The position numbers and the translations under genes were made by a program. 7,097 nt of DNA from Clostridiaceae bacterium (lineage in GTDB: Bacteria > Bacillota > Clostridia > Oscillospirales > Acutalibacteraceae), in the NCBI GenBank assembly GCA_016303035.1, contig JAEDML010000064.1, forward strand, positions 1 to 7,097. Reading direction: 5' to 3'. Below, piece after piece: positions 1 to 5,723 of the stretch (positions are counted from its first letter, which is position 1; each line of letters begins with the position of its first letter). The notes under the pieces are model-generated. The model made no database searches. It worked only from the letters and a program-made list of their open reading frames with translations, and was not told the origin of the DNA.

Positions 1-5
1 TGATT

Positions 6-227
6 TTATTCAGGGTCGTTTTTATATTTTGCAGGGTTTCTTCCGTCTCTTATTTTGTTTCTTTTATTAAAACCCTGTGCTATTGCCGGGTATTCGTTGT
101 CGGTATCGCTTGTCGGCTGAATTTCATAGGTGCCGTATTTGTTGACCATATCATATGCGGTTTCAGGCTGTCCGCCAATGGGCGTGACGGCTATTTCTTT
201 ATTGATTTTTTTATTATTCTTATTCAT
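6..227 (-). CDS. Hypothetical small protein, 73 aa
   Basis: I do not recognise a named family or assign a function. The ATG at 227 is preferred because the minus strand carries AGGTGAT (about 232-238) a few bases upstream. A longer reading from a TTG at 263 has no ribosome binding site. The product has a lysine/asparagine-rich start (residues 1-10), then IAVTPIGGQPETAYDMVNKY (12-31), an acidic stretch around DTDNEYP (41-47), and a basic tail with NKRNK and KYK. There is no signal peptide, membrane segment or cysteine. The ordered, non-repetitive middle and the clear ribosome binding site favour a real gene. My recollection, not a database hit, is that similar short unannotated proteins occur in Clostridia. 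It is transcribed divergently from the esterase operon. I see no convincing sigma-A promoter for it, so a sporulation or other alternative sigma factor is possible but unproven. Confidence 0.66.
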   Translation of the reverse strand: MNKNNKKINKEIAVTPIGGQPETAYDMVNKYGTYEIQPTSDTDNEYPAIAQGFNKRNKIRDGRNPAKYKNDPE

Positions 228-420
228 CGTATCACCTATAATTATTATTTTCTGGGAAATCAATAATAATTCATAAAATATATATTAAAGTGAAAATATC
301 TAAAATAAGGCAAAAAAATTGATATTGAATTAAATTGATTTTTGGAATATAATATAAACTATTAAGTGTCAGGGGTTAAAGATAGATACTTATATTTTCT
401 TTTAAACGGGAGTTTGCATT
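228..420. other. Divergent AT-rich intergenic region
   Basis: This 193-nt spacer separates the minus-strand small gene from the plus-strand carbohydrate operon. It holds the small gene's ribosome binding site at its left end, the plus-strand promoter at 325-353, and the GGGAG ribosome binding site (408-412) of the first operon gene, 8 nt before its ATG. I see no terminator, tRNA, long inverted repeat or obvious operator. Nothing here identifies the regulator of the sugar operon. Confidence 0.6.
325..353 (+). promoter_or_regulatory. Sigma-A-type promoter of the esterase/glycosidase operon
   Basis: TTGAAT (325-330) and a perfect TATAAT (348-353) are separated by 17 bp, the ideal spacing for housekeeping sigma. 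Transcription would start near 360 and give a leader of about 60 nt before the ATG at 421. The region is very AT-rich, so chance matches are likelier than usual. Even so, the perfect -10, ideal spacing and position ahead of a four-gene unit make this the best candidate. Confidence 0.6.
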
Positions 421-1794
421 ATGTACGGCGTTGTAATTGAAAAGGGTCCGCAAAACTGGCAGATTTTGCAGCAGAATAACGGCAAAGCCGCGGCGGAGCT
501 TTGCGGCAGAGTCGAAGTTGAGAACGAGGTTTTGTCTTTTGACGATAAGCGAGTAATTGTAAGGGTTATCGACGGGAATACAGGCTCAAGAATAACAGAG
601 CTGAAAGCAGCGGAGCTTTGCGGTGACAAATGGAAAGCAGCGGTCGATATTTCGGTCGGCGGACCGTATACAATAGAGACCTATTTAAGGTACAATGTAA
701 ACTGTGAAAAGAAGGGCGACCGAATTTTTAATATCGGCGTCGGCGATGTTTATCTTATCGCAGGCCAAAGCAACGCGGTAGGCGTAGGAAAGGACGCTGT
801 TAACGATCCTCCGTCGGCGGATGTGCATATGTTCCGTTTAAGCGGTAGGTGGGATATTGCAACCCATCCGCTTCACGATACGACCGATACAAGGTTTCCT
901 TTGTCTGAAGAAAGGGTTCGCTGCGGGCACAGTCCGTGGATAAATTTTGCAAAAATTTTATCGGGGAGATTAGGCTATCCGATAGGACTGATACCCGGAA
1001 CAAAGGGCGGAATACCCCTTTCCTGCTGGGATAGGGCAGAGGACGGAAGATTTTTCGATAACGCGCTCTCAATAGTAAGGGCTTCGGGCGGCGGAATAAA
1101 AGGGATACTTTGGAGTCAGGGCTGTAACGATACCTGGTCCGAAGAAATGCGAAGCACATATCTTGAAAGATTTGAACGCGTATGCGCGGATTTCAGGAAG
1201 GAGTTTTATAAGGATATTCCGATTATTACGGTTCAGCTAAACAAAACCACCTGCACAAAGAACAACAATTTGCAGGAAGTAGGATATAATTGGTCGGTAA
1301 TCCGTGACGCACAGCGAAGAGCAGCGAAAGAAATAGACGGGGTTTACATAATACCGAGTATTGATTTGCCGGTATGCGACGGTATACATAACAGCTGTAT
1401 GTCGAATATGGTTATCGGCGAAAGGGCGGCAAATATTGCGCTTAAATATATATATTCAAAGCAGATTATCTGCGACGCCCCTGAAATAGAAAAAGCAGTT
1501 TTAGGCGGAAATAAGGTAACTTTATATTTTAATAATGTTTACGATATGATAAATGCCGATTTAAACTGTACCGATAAGCTTATGTTTTCGGTAACGGATT
1601 CTAAGGGCAGAATTACGCCGATAGATTACAGCTGCCCCGGTGACAACAGTATAGAACTGATTTTTGACAGAGAAATTGAGGCACAGGCAGAAGTTAACTG
1701 CGACGGGTACAATGATTCGGGACTTATTCCGTACGACCTTTACACGCGGCTCCCTATTTTGCCGTTTAACGGTATAAAAGTAAAAAAATTTTAA
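421..1794 (+). CDS. SASA-type carbohydrate O-acetylesterase (SGNH hydrolase)
   Basis: Predicted to remove O-acetyl groups from a sugar or oligosaccharide, like sialate O-acetylesterases and CE6-type acetylxylan esterases. Of 457 residues, 1-105 look like an N-terminal beta-rich domain. The catalytic core opens with VYLIAGQSNAVG (110-121), whose GQSN serine is Ser117. WSQGCND (231-237) is the third SGNH block, and CDGIH (319-323) supplies the Asp320/His323 pair. Residues 350-457 form a beta-rich C-terminal part. In the usual WxQGE block the residue after QG is Glu; here it is Cys235. No signal peptide is visible, so it should be cytosolic, unlike many secreted relatives. The start is supported by GGGAG 8 nt upstream. 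It leads a four-gene operon, with 19 nt to the glycosidase gene. The true acyl substrate (acetylated xylan, pectin, mannan, sialate or other) cannot be told from sequence. Confidence 0.85.
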   Translation: MYGVVIEKGPQNWQILQQNNGKAAAELCGRVEVENEVLSFDDKRVIVRVIDGNTGSRITELKAAELCGDKWKAAVDISVGGPYTIETYLRYNVNCEKKGDRIFNIGVGDVYLIAGQSNAVGVGKDAVNDPPSADVHMFRLSGRWDIATHPLHDTTDTRFPLSEERVRCGHSPWINFAKILSGRLGYPIGLIPGTKGGIPLSCWDRAEDGRFFDNALSIVRASGGGIKGILWSQGCNDTWSEEMRSTYLERFERVCADFRKEFYKDIPIITVQLNKTTCTKNNNLQEVGYNWSVIRDAQRRAAKEIDGVYIIPSIDLPVCDGIHNSCMSNMVIGERAANIALKYIYSKQIICDAPEIEKAVLGGNKVTLYFNNVYDMINADLNCTDKLMFSVTDSKGRITPIDYSCPGDNSIELIFDREIEAQAEVNCDGYNDSGLIPYDLYTRLPILPFNGIKVKKF

Positions 1795-1813
1795 AAATAT
1801 ACTGAAGTGGTTT

Positions 1814-3850
1814 ATGGACTATACGGTAAAAAACGGACGGATATATACTGAAAACGGTCTGCCTTATGAGCCGCGCTGGTTTTGCGACGGCAGGCTTGCA
1901 TTGAAATTTGAAAAAGGAAGCATAAATCAGGTGGACTTTTTCGGCCCTGAAACAAGCGGAAATTATATCATTTTTTATAAGCGCTTTTGGGACGGACTGC
2001 GTCTGTTTATCAATGAGAACGGGCATCGCACCGCATTAAAGCCCAAAAAGTGCGAGGTAATGCCGTTCGGCTTTTCTTCGGAGGATAAGTCGGCGGATTT
2101 TAGTATTTATATCGCCGACGGCTGTATTTTTATTAGCGTAACACCTAAAATTAAAGGTAATATTGAGCTTGAATTTTATGACGATACCGTATTCCGTCCC
2201 GAAATCGGGGAAAATAAGAATATCGGCTTGGGCGGCATTGAAAGAAAATGGTCGGAATTTGAGTTAAAGGATAATGAGCTTTACTCTTACTTTGAAGAAA
2301 ACGGAGTGAAGACCTATGTTGTTTTCTCCTCCGACGCAAAGCTTTCCTACCGCAAAACCCCCAAGAATACCAAGAAGGTTTTAACCTTAGGTGATTTGAC
2401 CGTCGGTACGCAATACACACTCTGCCTTAATATTTCAAACGGCAGGGCAGAAGGCTTTAGGGACGGCGGAGAATTTATTGCAAAGCAGTTTGAAAGATAT
2501 GACGCTGTTGCAAAAAAGGCTCCTGTGCTGAAATCGGGACATCCGCTTCTTAATCAGTTCTTCGAGCTTGCGCCGATGTATCACGAATCCCTTAAAACCA
2601 CCGATGTCAAGGGAGCAATGCGCGCCCAGACAACCCATTATTGGGTTTGGGGCTGGGACAGTATGACTTCAAATAATGCTCCGCTTTATTGGGGTGATAA
2701 TGAATTTATCGGGGATATGCTTGATTGCTTTGAAAAGTATTCCAGTCCCGATTTCGGAATTGCCCACGCCTTTAACAGAGATATGACTGCGCCAGAAACA
2801 AACGGAGCTCCTCCGCCTGCGCAGGGTATGTATATTACTATGCTTGATTTGTTCAGGCTTTCGGGCGGAAATTATAAAAAGCATTATCCCTTTGCAAAAA
2901 GGCTTGTCGAAACCATTTTTGCAAGCGAAGCGGGGAATACGGGCTTTTGTAAGGGAACCTCGCTCTATCCCGACCATAGGGGACTTATAAAGGAAACAGG
3001 AAACGATATAAGCACGTTCAATAACACGGTAAGCTACTGCGCCGTGCGTTCAATGCAAAAGATTGCCGACAGCTGCAATGATACCGAAATGAGCGAAAAG
3101 TGCAGGATATTTGCAGACAGAATGAGCAAAAATTTCGAGGATATAATGTATAACGGGAAAATCGGATTTATAGATTCCTCGGTTGATTCAAATACATATG
3201 AAAAGCGGAATGTTCCGTCAAATAATGCCGTTAAATGGGAAAACAACTATTGCGGCGATTTGGTTGAAAAACGGGCAGAGCAATATCTCGGTTTTTATGA
3301 GAAAAATCTTGTTTCACCGGCAGGGCTCAGACCTCTGCCGGAGTGGAGCGACTGCTATGACGCTGACGCTAATCAGCTTCATTGCTGGTGGCCCGTAATG
3401 AGCGAGTTTTACACAAGGCTTATAAATAAATTTGACCGTAACGATTTAACAGAGCAGTATATCTCGTGGGTGGAATATTGGTCGGAGCGGCTTATGTGTC
3501 CCGAGGGTATTCCCTGCTACGACAATGACGCGAATGTTCCCTTTGATAATTGGAACTGCCTTTGCGGAATCTGGCACGGTTATTCGATAAGGGGCTTTTA
3601 TAACTCGGTCGTTCACTCTTTCATAGGAATTGATTTTGATGAAAACGGGCTTAATATTTATCCCTATTCGGGGCAGGAAGTCGAAATTGATAATCTGCAC
3701 TTCGGCGAAAGCAGTTTTGACATTAAAATTACAGGAAGCGGCAAAAAAGTTATAGGTGCCGTATTTAACGGTCAGGATTTAGGCGAAACATATAGTATAG
3801 GTTACGATAAATTTAAAAAGCTCAATAAGCTTGAGATTATAAGAGGATAG
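1814..3850 (+). CDS. Six-hairpin-type glycosidase, family not assigned
   Basis: A 678-residue protein whose architecture suggests a glycoside hydrolase or related enzyme with an (alpha/alpha)6 barrel. Residues 1 to about 235 are beta-rich, like the N-terminal sandwich of such enzymes. About 240-600 are helical with aromatic-rich motifs typical of sugar-binding clefts: WVWGWDSM (277-284, Asp282), LHCWWPVMSEFY (522-533, Glu531) and NWNCLCGIWHGYSIRGFYN (579-597). About 600-678 form a short C-terminal beta domain. Asp282 and Glu531 are candidate catalytic acids, inferred from position only. The overall look recalls GH63, GH78 and GH15-like enzymes, but I cannot place it in any of them. No signal peptide is seen, so it is probably cytosolic. 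The ribosome binding site is weak (GAAGTGG, 1804-1810, only 3 nt from ATG), so translation may depend on coupling to the upstream esterase 19 nt away. The stop lies 2 nt before the deacetylase gene. Confidence 0.72.
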   Translation: MDYTVKNGRIYTENGLPYEPRWFCDGRLALKFEKGSINQVDFFGPETSGNYIIFYKRFWDGLRLFINENGHRTALKPKKCEVMPFGFSSEDKSADFSIYIADGCIFISVTPKIKGNIELEFYDDTVFRPEIGENKNIGLGGIERKWSEFELKDNELYSYFEENGVKTYVVFSSDAKLSYRKTPKNTKKVLTLGDLTVGTQYTLCLNISNGRAEGFRDGGEFIAKQFERYDAVAKKAPVLKSGHPLLNQFFELAPMYHESLKTTDVKGAMRAQTTHYWVWGWDSMTSNNAPLYWGDNEFIGDMLDCFEKYSSPDFGIAHAFNRDMTAPETNGAPPPAQGMYITMLDLFRLSGGNYKKHYPFAKRLVETIFASEAGNTGFCKGTSLYPDHRGLIKETGNDISTFNNTVSYCAVRSMQKIADSCNDTEMSEKCRIFADRMSKNFEDIMYNGKIGFIDSSVDSNTYEKRNVPSNNAVKWENNYCGDLVEKRAEQYLGFYEKNLVSPAGLRPLPEWSDCYDADANQLHCWWPVMSEFYTRLINKFDRNDLTEQYISWVEYWSERLMCPEGIPCYDNDANVPFDNWNCLCGIWHGYSIRGFYNSVVHSFIGIDFDENGLNIYPYSGQEVEIDNLHFGESSFDIKITGSGKKVIGAVFNGQDLGETYSIGYDKFKKLNKLEIIRG

Positions 3851-3852
3851 TT

Positions 3853-4527
3853 ATGAAATATCTTACTTTCGGTTTTGACGACTGTGAAATTTACGATAGA
3901 ACGCTTTGCAGTCTTTTCAGAAAATACGGAATGAAAGCAACCTTTTTCCTCATATCCGATCAGCTTGGGTTTAAGTGTGATTTTAATCGCTACGGCGAGG
4001 ATACCGTGGTTGAACGCGTATCACCGGGTGAAATTGCCGAAACCTATAAGGGTATGGAGGTTGCAACACACACGGCCGCGCATAAATGCCCTATCGACGA
4101 TCTTGAAAATTCGGTTTTCAGATCTGCTGAATACCTTTCGGAGCTTTGCGGATATACGGTTAAGGGCATGGCGTATCCCGGCGGTGCTTATACCGACGAG
4201 CATATTAAAAGGCTTAAAAATTCAAGGATTGTATATTCAAGGACAACAGAATGCACCCACGGTTTTAAAAAGCCCGATGAATGGTTGGCGTGGGGACCCA
4301 CCTGTAAATATGACGATGAGGATATACTAAGACTTGCCGATGAATTTATCAGCTCAAAATCGGATGAGGATCAAATATTCTACATATACGGACATTCGTA
4401 TGAGCTTACGCGCAAGCAGTCCGGCTGTGATTTTGCAAGCTTTGAAAAACTGCTTGACAGGTTAAGCGGAAAAGACGATATAATCTATGCGACAAATCTT
4501 GAAATAGCTGAAAATTTGATGGCCTAA
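3853..4527 (+). CDS. NodB-type polysaccharide deacetylase-like protein (CE4-like)
   Basis: Predicted metal-dependent deacetylase acting on acetylated or N-acetylated sugars. At 224 residues it is essentially one NodB domain. TFGFDD (5-10) gives the catalytic and metal-binding aspartates Asp9 and Asp10. HTAAH (73-77) is the HxxxH metal-binding pair His73/His77. AYPGG (107-111) occupies the third motif, and YGHSYEL (179-185) carries the late histidine His181. ATFF (29-32) also matches the family. The usual Arg of the RxPY motif is absent, as in some divergent members. It has no signal peptide, membrane anchor or extra domain, unlike peptidoglycan deacetylases, so a cytosolic oligosaccharide or monosaccharide substrate fits better. 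An AGAGGA ribosome binding site overlaps the end of the preceding gene and only 2 nt separate the two reading frames, which implies translational coupling. A non-deacetylase role for the fold is possible. Confidence 0.82.
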   Translation: MKYLTFGFDDCEIYDRTLCSLFRKYGMKATFFLISDQLGFKCDFNRYGEDTVVERVSPGEIAETYKGMEVATHTAAHKCPIDDLENSVFRSAEYLSELCGYTVKGMAYPGGAYTDEHIKRLKNSRIVYSRTTECTHGFKKPDEWLAWGPTCKYDDEDILRLADEFISSKSDEDQIFYIYGHSYELTRKQSGCDFASFEKLLDRLSGKDDIIYATNLEIAENLMA

Positions 4528-4540
4528 AGGAGCTGATATA

Positions 4541-5431
4541 ATGGTATATATGCATAAGCTGACCGAGGGGAATGCGGAAATTTCAAAGAGTGTCTCACAC
4601 CATTCGGGCGACAAAACCGTCTCCTACAAAACGGTAGACGGCAAAGAAATCGGTATGAGCTTTTATTATCCCGAAAATTACAGTAACAAGAAAAAATATC
4701 CTACCTTTGTATTTATACACGGCGGCGGCTTCGGAGGTCACAAAATCTTTGATGACCAAAGCGGCTGGGCGGGGGATTACCTCGGATATCTTGCAAGATA
4801 TTATTCGTATAAAGGCTTTATCGGTATAAGTATAGATTACCGTTTGGCGTCCCGTGACCGTCAGCAGGAGGGTTATCAGATCATCGACTGCTATGACGAC
4901 TGCAATGATGCGATGGATTATATATTGGATAATTCCGAAAGTATCGGTATAGATACAAAAAATGTATTTATTTTGGGTGAGTCTGCAGGCGGACATCTTG
5001 CAGGGCTTGTTACTACCAAATACAAAAGGCAGGGCTTCGGGTTTAAGGCCTCGTTCCTTATTAACCCAATCACCGATTTGGTAGGTGATGAGCGTTGGAA
5101 TAAAAGCGTTCCGCAAAGGTCTGATAACCCCGCTCTTGCACGGCTTGATAAGGGCGATTACGCCGAGTATCTTTCCCCCTTATACAATATAAGCGGTGAA
5201 ACCTGCCCCGTGGTTTTAATTCACGGAGCAACCGACGGTGTTGTCCCTCCTGTTCATTCAGAGCGGTTTTACGAGAAAATGGCGGAGTACTCTCGCGAAT
5301 GCGAGCTGCATATTATCGAAAAAACCAATCACGCCTTTTTGCTTGCCGAGTATACGGATAATTTAGCGGCATGTAAAGTCGGGATAGGTATAATTGATAA
5401 ATATATCGAAAAAAAGTCGGCTGTTATATAA
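4541..5431 (+). CDS. Alpha/beta-hydrolase carbohydrate esterase (HSL/BD-FAE-like)
   Basis: A 296-residue serine esterase, predicted to release acetyl or aromatic acyl groups from sugars. Visible landmarks are the HGGGF oxyanion motif (60-64), the nucleophile elbow GESAGG (146-151, Ser148), the acid Asp232 in HGATDGVVPP, and the catalytic His264 in KTNHAFLL. The order and spacing match hormone-sensitive-lipase-type and acetylxylan/feruloyl esterase proteins. No signal peptide is present. The start at 4541 has a strong AAAGGAG (4526-4532) 8 nt upstream; a second ATG three codons in is less well placed. It is the last gene of the operon, 13 nt after the deacetylase. No hairpin terminator follows before the metY promoter begins 16 nt later. 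Family-level function is solid, but the substrate is inferred from its neighbours. A peptidase or lipase role is less likely. Confidence 0.85.
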   Translation: MVYMHKLTEGNAEISKSVSHHSGDKTVSYKTVDGKEIGMSFYYPENYSNKKKYPTFVFIHGGGFGGHKIFDDQSGWAGDYLGYLARYYSYKGFIGISIDYRLASRDRQQEGYQIIDCYDDCNDAMDYILDNSESIGIDTKNVFILGESAGGHLAGLVTTKYKRQGFGFKASFLINPITDLVGDERWNKSVPQRSDNPALARLDKGDYAEYLSPLYNISGETCPVVLIHGATDGVVPPVHSERFYEKMAEYSRECELHIIEKTNHAFLLAEYTDNLAACKVGIGIIDKYIEKKSAVI

Positions 5432-5447
5432 ATATCAAAAAAATTAC

Positions 5448-5476
5448 TTGACAAAAAAATACAGATATGCTAATAT
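5448..5476 (+). promoter_or_regulatory. Strong sigma-A promoter of the metY transcript
   Basis: Perfect TTGACA (5448-5453), a 17-bp spacer, then TAATAT (5471-5476) preceded by TGC (5468-5470), an extended -10 element. The predicted start is about 5482-5484, giving a leader of roughly 240 nt before metY. It begins only 16 nt after the stop of the upstream esterase gene. Confidence 0.85.
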
Positions 5477-5483
5477 ATGACTA

Positions 5484-5498
5484 ACCTACTATGTAGGT
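5484..5498. promoter_or_regulatory. Inverted repeat at the metY start site, likely operator
   Basis: ACCTAC (5484-5489), TAT, GTAGGT (5493-5498) is a perfect 6-bp palindrome with a 3-nt centre, lying on or just after the predicted +1 of the metY promoter. A protein bound here would block initiation. Short palindromes of this kind near sulfur-metabolism genes in Firmicutes suggest a CymR-like Rrf2-family repressor, but that assignment is inference. In RNA the same bases would make a small 5' hairpin. Confidence 0.55.
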
Positions 5499-5511
5499 AG
5501 TAAAATAAAAA

Positions 5512-5569
5512 CTGCTCTACGGTTAAATTCGGGCTTTAACGCAGCTGTATTTATATATTGTTTTAACCG
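5512..5569 (+). promoter_or_regulatory. Leader RNA switch: competing hairpin and antiterminator
   Basis: The strand CGGTTAAA (5520-5527) has two possible partners. Its last six bases, GTTAAA (5522-5527), pair with TTTAAC (5535-5540) around a 7-nt loop. That hairpin is reinforced by CTGC (5512-5515) with GCAG (5541-5544), leaving 5516-5521 as a bulge. Alternatively all eight bases pair with TTTAACCG (5562-5569), which would occupy the 5' arm of the terminator that follows. The two states exclude each other, the layout of an anti-antiterminator and antiterminator. I see no T-box sequence, no S-box core and no SAM-II or SAM-III signature. The sensed signal is unknown, and the fold was read by eye. 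Confidence 0.55.
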
Positions 5570-5605
5570 GGAAATTTTTGCAGAGTTTTCCGGTTATATT
5601 TTTTT
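5565..5605 (+). terminator. Intrinsic terminator inside the metY leader (attenuator)
   Basis: AACCGGGAAA (5565-5574) pairs with TTTTCCGGTT (5586-5595), a 10-bp stem with one G-U pair and an 11-nt loop. It is followed by ATA and an uninterrupted run of seven T (5599-5605). It lies between the metY promoter and the first ribosome binding site, so it would stop transcription before any coding sequence unless the upstream strand sequesters its 5' arm. It may also end transcripts running out of the carbohydrate operon, which has no terminator of its own. Confidence 0.75.
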
Positions 5606-5612
5606 ACGGAGG
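5606..5612 (+). promoter_or_regulatory. Strong ribosome binding site of the leader peptide
   Basis: ACGGAGG sits directly after the terminator's T-run and 8 nt before the ATG at 5621. It matches the anti-Shine-Dalgarno better than the AGAGG used by metY itself. This is the main reason for believing the 20-codon reading frame is translated. Confidence 0.75.
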
Positions 5613-5620
5613 TTTTTCAA

Positions 5621-5683
5621 ATGAAAAACAACTTTGAAGCATTGGTAAGAGCCAATTTCAGAAACGGACGAATGTGCTTCTGA
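5621..5683 (+). CDS. 20-aa leader peptide ending Arg-Met-Cys-Phe
   Basis: A complete small gene encoding MKNNFEALVRANFRNGRMCF and ending in TGA. It has a near-ideal ribosome binding site 8 nt upstream, lies just after the leader terminator and stops 40 nt before metY. It is in a different frame from metY, so it is not an N-terminal extension. The peptide is basic, without a hydrophobic segment, and its only Cys and its second Met are adjacent at positions 19 and 18, immediately before the last residue. In a transcript for homocysteine/methionine synthesis, Met and Cys codons at the end of a short frame suggest a ribosome-based sensor or a coupling peptide. No terminator follows it, so transcriptional attenuation by this peptide is unlikely. 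The TGACC at its stop (5681-5685) is complementary to GGTCA in the metY ribosome binding region (5714-5718), which would allow translational coupling. I recognise no named family. Confidence 0.65.
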   Translation: MKNNFEALVRANFRNGRMCF

Positions 5684-5723
5684 CCGAAACTGAAAAAATA
5701 ACGATAAAAAAGAGGTCATTAAA

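Noticed and set aside
800..1159. A 119-codon open frame on the minus strand opposite the SASA esterase
   Set aside because: It has no ribosome binding site or plausible protein character, and it lies wholly inside a gene with intact catalytic motifs. The same holds for the other antisense and overlapping frames inside the five large genes.
493..4151. The 14-nt repeat GCGGAGCTTTGCGG at 493-506 and 610-623, with 13 nt of it again at 4139-4151
   Set aside because: Each copy lies in frame and encodes Glu-Leu-Cys-Gly with the same preferred codons. The flanks diverge at once, so shared codon use explains it better than a mobile or regulatory repeat.
4595..5116. A 173-codon antisense frame within the alpha/beta-hydrolase gene
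   Set aside because: It is a by-product of codon bias on the coding strand. The plus-strand frame carries HGGGF and GESAGG, and the antisense frame shows no recognisable domain or start signal.
5483..5605. T-box or S-box (SAM-I) riboswitch in the metY leader
   Set aside because: The conserved T-box sequence and the S-box core are not present, and only about 120 nt lie between the start site and the end of the terminator. It is kept as an unclassified attenuator.
5641..5656. Hairpin ATTGGT-AAGA-GCCAAT inside the leader peptide frame
   Set aside because: It is a 6-bp stem including a G-U pair, within a coding sequence and without a T-run, so it is not a terminator. It could matter to leader folding but is too weak to call alone.
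5621..5723. The leader peptide as a frameshifted N-terminus of metY
   Set aside because: The metY product from 5724 is already full length with a normal family start and its own ribosome binding site. The short frame ends with a stop and shows no resemblance to the enzyme.
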